Translations under genes and position numbers: made by a program
Source: Aedoeadaptatus acetigenes
GTDB lineage: Bacteria; Bacillota; Clostridia; Tissierellales; Peptoniphilaceae
Assembly (NCBI RefSeq): GCF_025566985.1
Contig: NZ_JAOQJD010000027.1
Coordinates: 1-5,486 of the forward strand
DNA: 5,486 nucleotides
Direction: 5' to 3'
Shown here: positions 5,008 to 5,486 of the stretch, in pieces
How positions within the stretch are numbered: the stretch's first letter is position 1
Layout: the number at the start of each line of letters is the position of its first letter
Notes under the pieces: generated by a model
Told to the model about the DNA's origin: nothing
Seen by the model: only the letters and a program-made list of their open reading frames with translations
The model's database searches: none

Positions 5008-5135
5008 CGGCCCATGACATCCATATAGAATGCGGCGATATTGACGTAAACCATAGGATAACCATCGAATGGGAAATAAAACAGTAGGGGAATAACATTT
5101 GCCGACAAATTTAAGATAGAAAAATAGATAGACTC
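4992..5135 (-). pseudogene. Possible 3' fragment of a membrane-protein gene, cut off at the IS
   Basis: Leftward from the IS end, one frame stays open for 47 codons and stops at TGA (4994-4992), 65 bp before the selO start. The translation has two hydrophobic stretches: SILNLSANVIPLLFYFPF (6-23) and YPMVYVNIAAFYMDV (26-40), ending MGRFQGV. This looks like the tail of an integral membrane protein. Its upstream part would have been separated by the insertion at 5138. I do not recognise a family. Doubts: a second frame is also open across the same stretch, and the region is more AT-rich than neighbouring genes, so it could be plain intergenic DNA or decayed coding sequence. Confidence 0.3.
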
Positions 5136-5143
5136 TTTGCACT

Positions 5144-5185
5144 GACCCCCAAAAGTTGGACCAAGAAATCCAACCTTTGGGGGTC
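5144..5185. repeat. Long hairpin within the IS left end
   Basis: Arms 5144-5160 and 5169-5185 pair at 16 of 17 positions around an 8-nt loop; the only mismatch is A5154 against C5175. The stem is followed by TTTT and the orfA ATG at 5191, and the GGGGG that could act as its ribosome binding site (5179-5183) is inside the stem. Transcripts entering from outside would thus tend to terminate or hide the start site. Confidence 0.85.
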
Positions 5186-5190
5186 TTTTA

Positions 5191-5486
5191 ATGGCAAAAT
5201 ACAGTTATGAATTTAAAAGGAAAATTGTTGAGGAATACTTGGGCCGCAAAGCAGGTTATAAAACTCTGGCTATGAAATATCAAATTGACCATTCGCAGAT
5301 CAGACGCTGGGTGAACAATTACAAACAATTTGGCGATGAAGGGTTAATGCGCTCTAGAAATAATCGTGCGTACAGTGTAGAGTTTAAGTTAGAAGCCATC
5401 ACACGCTACGAAACGAGCGAATGCAGCTACCAACAATTGGCCCTTGAACTCGGTTTAACAAATCCATCCATGATTGTTAACTGGCG
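5191..5486 (+). CDS. IS3-family transposase OrfA (IS150 InsJ-like), 3' end outside window
   Basis: The first 98 residues are present. MAKYSYEFKRKIVEEYL opens a helix-turn-helix (about 5-45: AGYKTLAMKYQIDHSQIRRW), then a linker (VNNYKQFGDEGLM), then a second similar domain from about 62 (YSVEFKLEAITRYETSECSY, QQLALELGLTNPSMIVNW). Two tandem DNA-binding domains are characteristic of the IS150-group OrfA, which recognises the IS ends; the DDE catalytic domain is in OrfB, usually made by -1 frameshifting, and lies outside the window. No stop or frameshift interrupts the visible part, so the copy may be active. The ATG 6 nt after the terminal hairpin is the conserved start position of this group. 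Confidence 0.9.
   Translation, partial: MAKYSYEFKRKIVEEYLGRKAGYKTLAMKYQIDHSQIRRWVNNYKQFGDEGLMRSRNNRAYSVEFKLEAITRYETSECSYQQLALELGLTNPSMIVNW

Larger units (their letters stand above)
5138..5486 (+). mobile_element. IS3-family (IS150 group) insertion sequence, left part
   Basis: The element begins TGCACTGACCCCCAAAAGTT at 5138 with the TG start and 'GACCCCCAAAAGTTGGA' block typical of IS150-group ends. It contains the start of orfA at 5191 and runs off the window. The left flank is CTT/TCTT; the matching target duplication would lie outside. A decayed relative of the same end is found at 1472-1526 in the opposite orientation. Confidence 0.88.

Noticed and set aside
5041..5070. TTGACG at 5041 as -35 of an outward-in promoter for the transposase
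   Set aside because: No acceptable -10 hexamer occurs 16-18 bp downstream.
4945..5142. 65-codon minus-strand frame starting inside the IS end
   Set aside because: The start would lie within the IS terminal repeat, and the translation is rich in Arg, Tyr and Cys without pattern; the alternative frame ending at 4992 looks more protein-like, though still uncertain.
1..5486. CRISPR array, tRNA, rRNA or riboswitch
   Set aside because: I saw no regularly spaced direct repeats, cloverleaf with TTC-type arm or known aptamer pattern on either strand.

Overview
The window looks like an accessory stretch of a Gram-positive (Bacillota) chromosome, possibly an anaerobic coccus of the Peptoniphilus/Murdochiella type. 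The evidence is strong AAGGAGG-type ribosome binding sites, a Gram-positive style LexA/DinR box, an Enterococcus-like D-aspartate ligase/racemase pair, the Bacillota-style SelO ending and an IS150-type IS3 element. The coding regions are GC-rich (roughly mid-50s % by eye) and the spacers are clearly AT-richer. The genus is a guess.

Layout, left to right. (1) 1-92: probable right end of an IS3-family element (short OrfB tail plus terminal repeat). (2) 93-389: non-coding; it holds a perfect 17-bp inverted repeat (267-303) and then a good promoter (312-340) overlapped by a near-consensus SOS box (313-326). (3) 390-1389 (+): a two-gene operon encoding a short sigma-70-like factor and, overlapping it by 32 bp, a single-domain N-acetylmuramoyl-L-alanine amidase; it closes with an intrinsic terminator at 1424-1447. 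(4) 1472-1526: remnant of an IS150-like left end, whose hairpin probably now ends transcription coming from the right. (5) 1553-3441 (-): an aspartate racemase-type gene and an ATP-grasp D-aspartate ligase-like gene with a one-base stop/start overlap, behind an extended -10 promoter. (6) 3526-4926 (-): selO, a pseudokinase-fold AMP transferase. (7) 4927-5137: the selO leader plus a possible 3' gene fragment cut off by an insertion. (8) 5138-5486 (+): left end and start of orfA of an IS150-group element that runs out of the window.

How the genes may work together. The racemase would supply D-Asp and the ligase would activate and attach it to the peptidoglycan stem peptide as a cross-bridge residue. 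The sigma/amidase pair is built like a phage or bacteriocin lysis module: DNA damage would relieve LexA repression, and the operon would make both an alternative sigma factor and a peptidoglycan-cutting enzyme. No holin, toxin or structural phage gene is visible, so this is either a stripped-down prophage remnant or a free-standing SOS-controlled module whose sigma factor acts elsewhere in the genome. That cassette is the most interesting part of the window.
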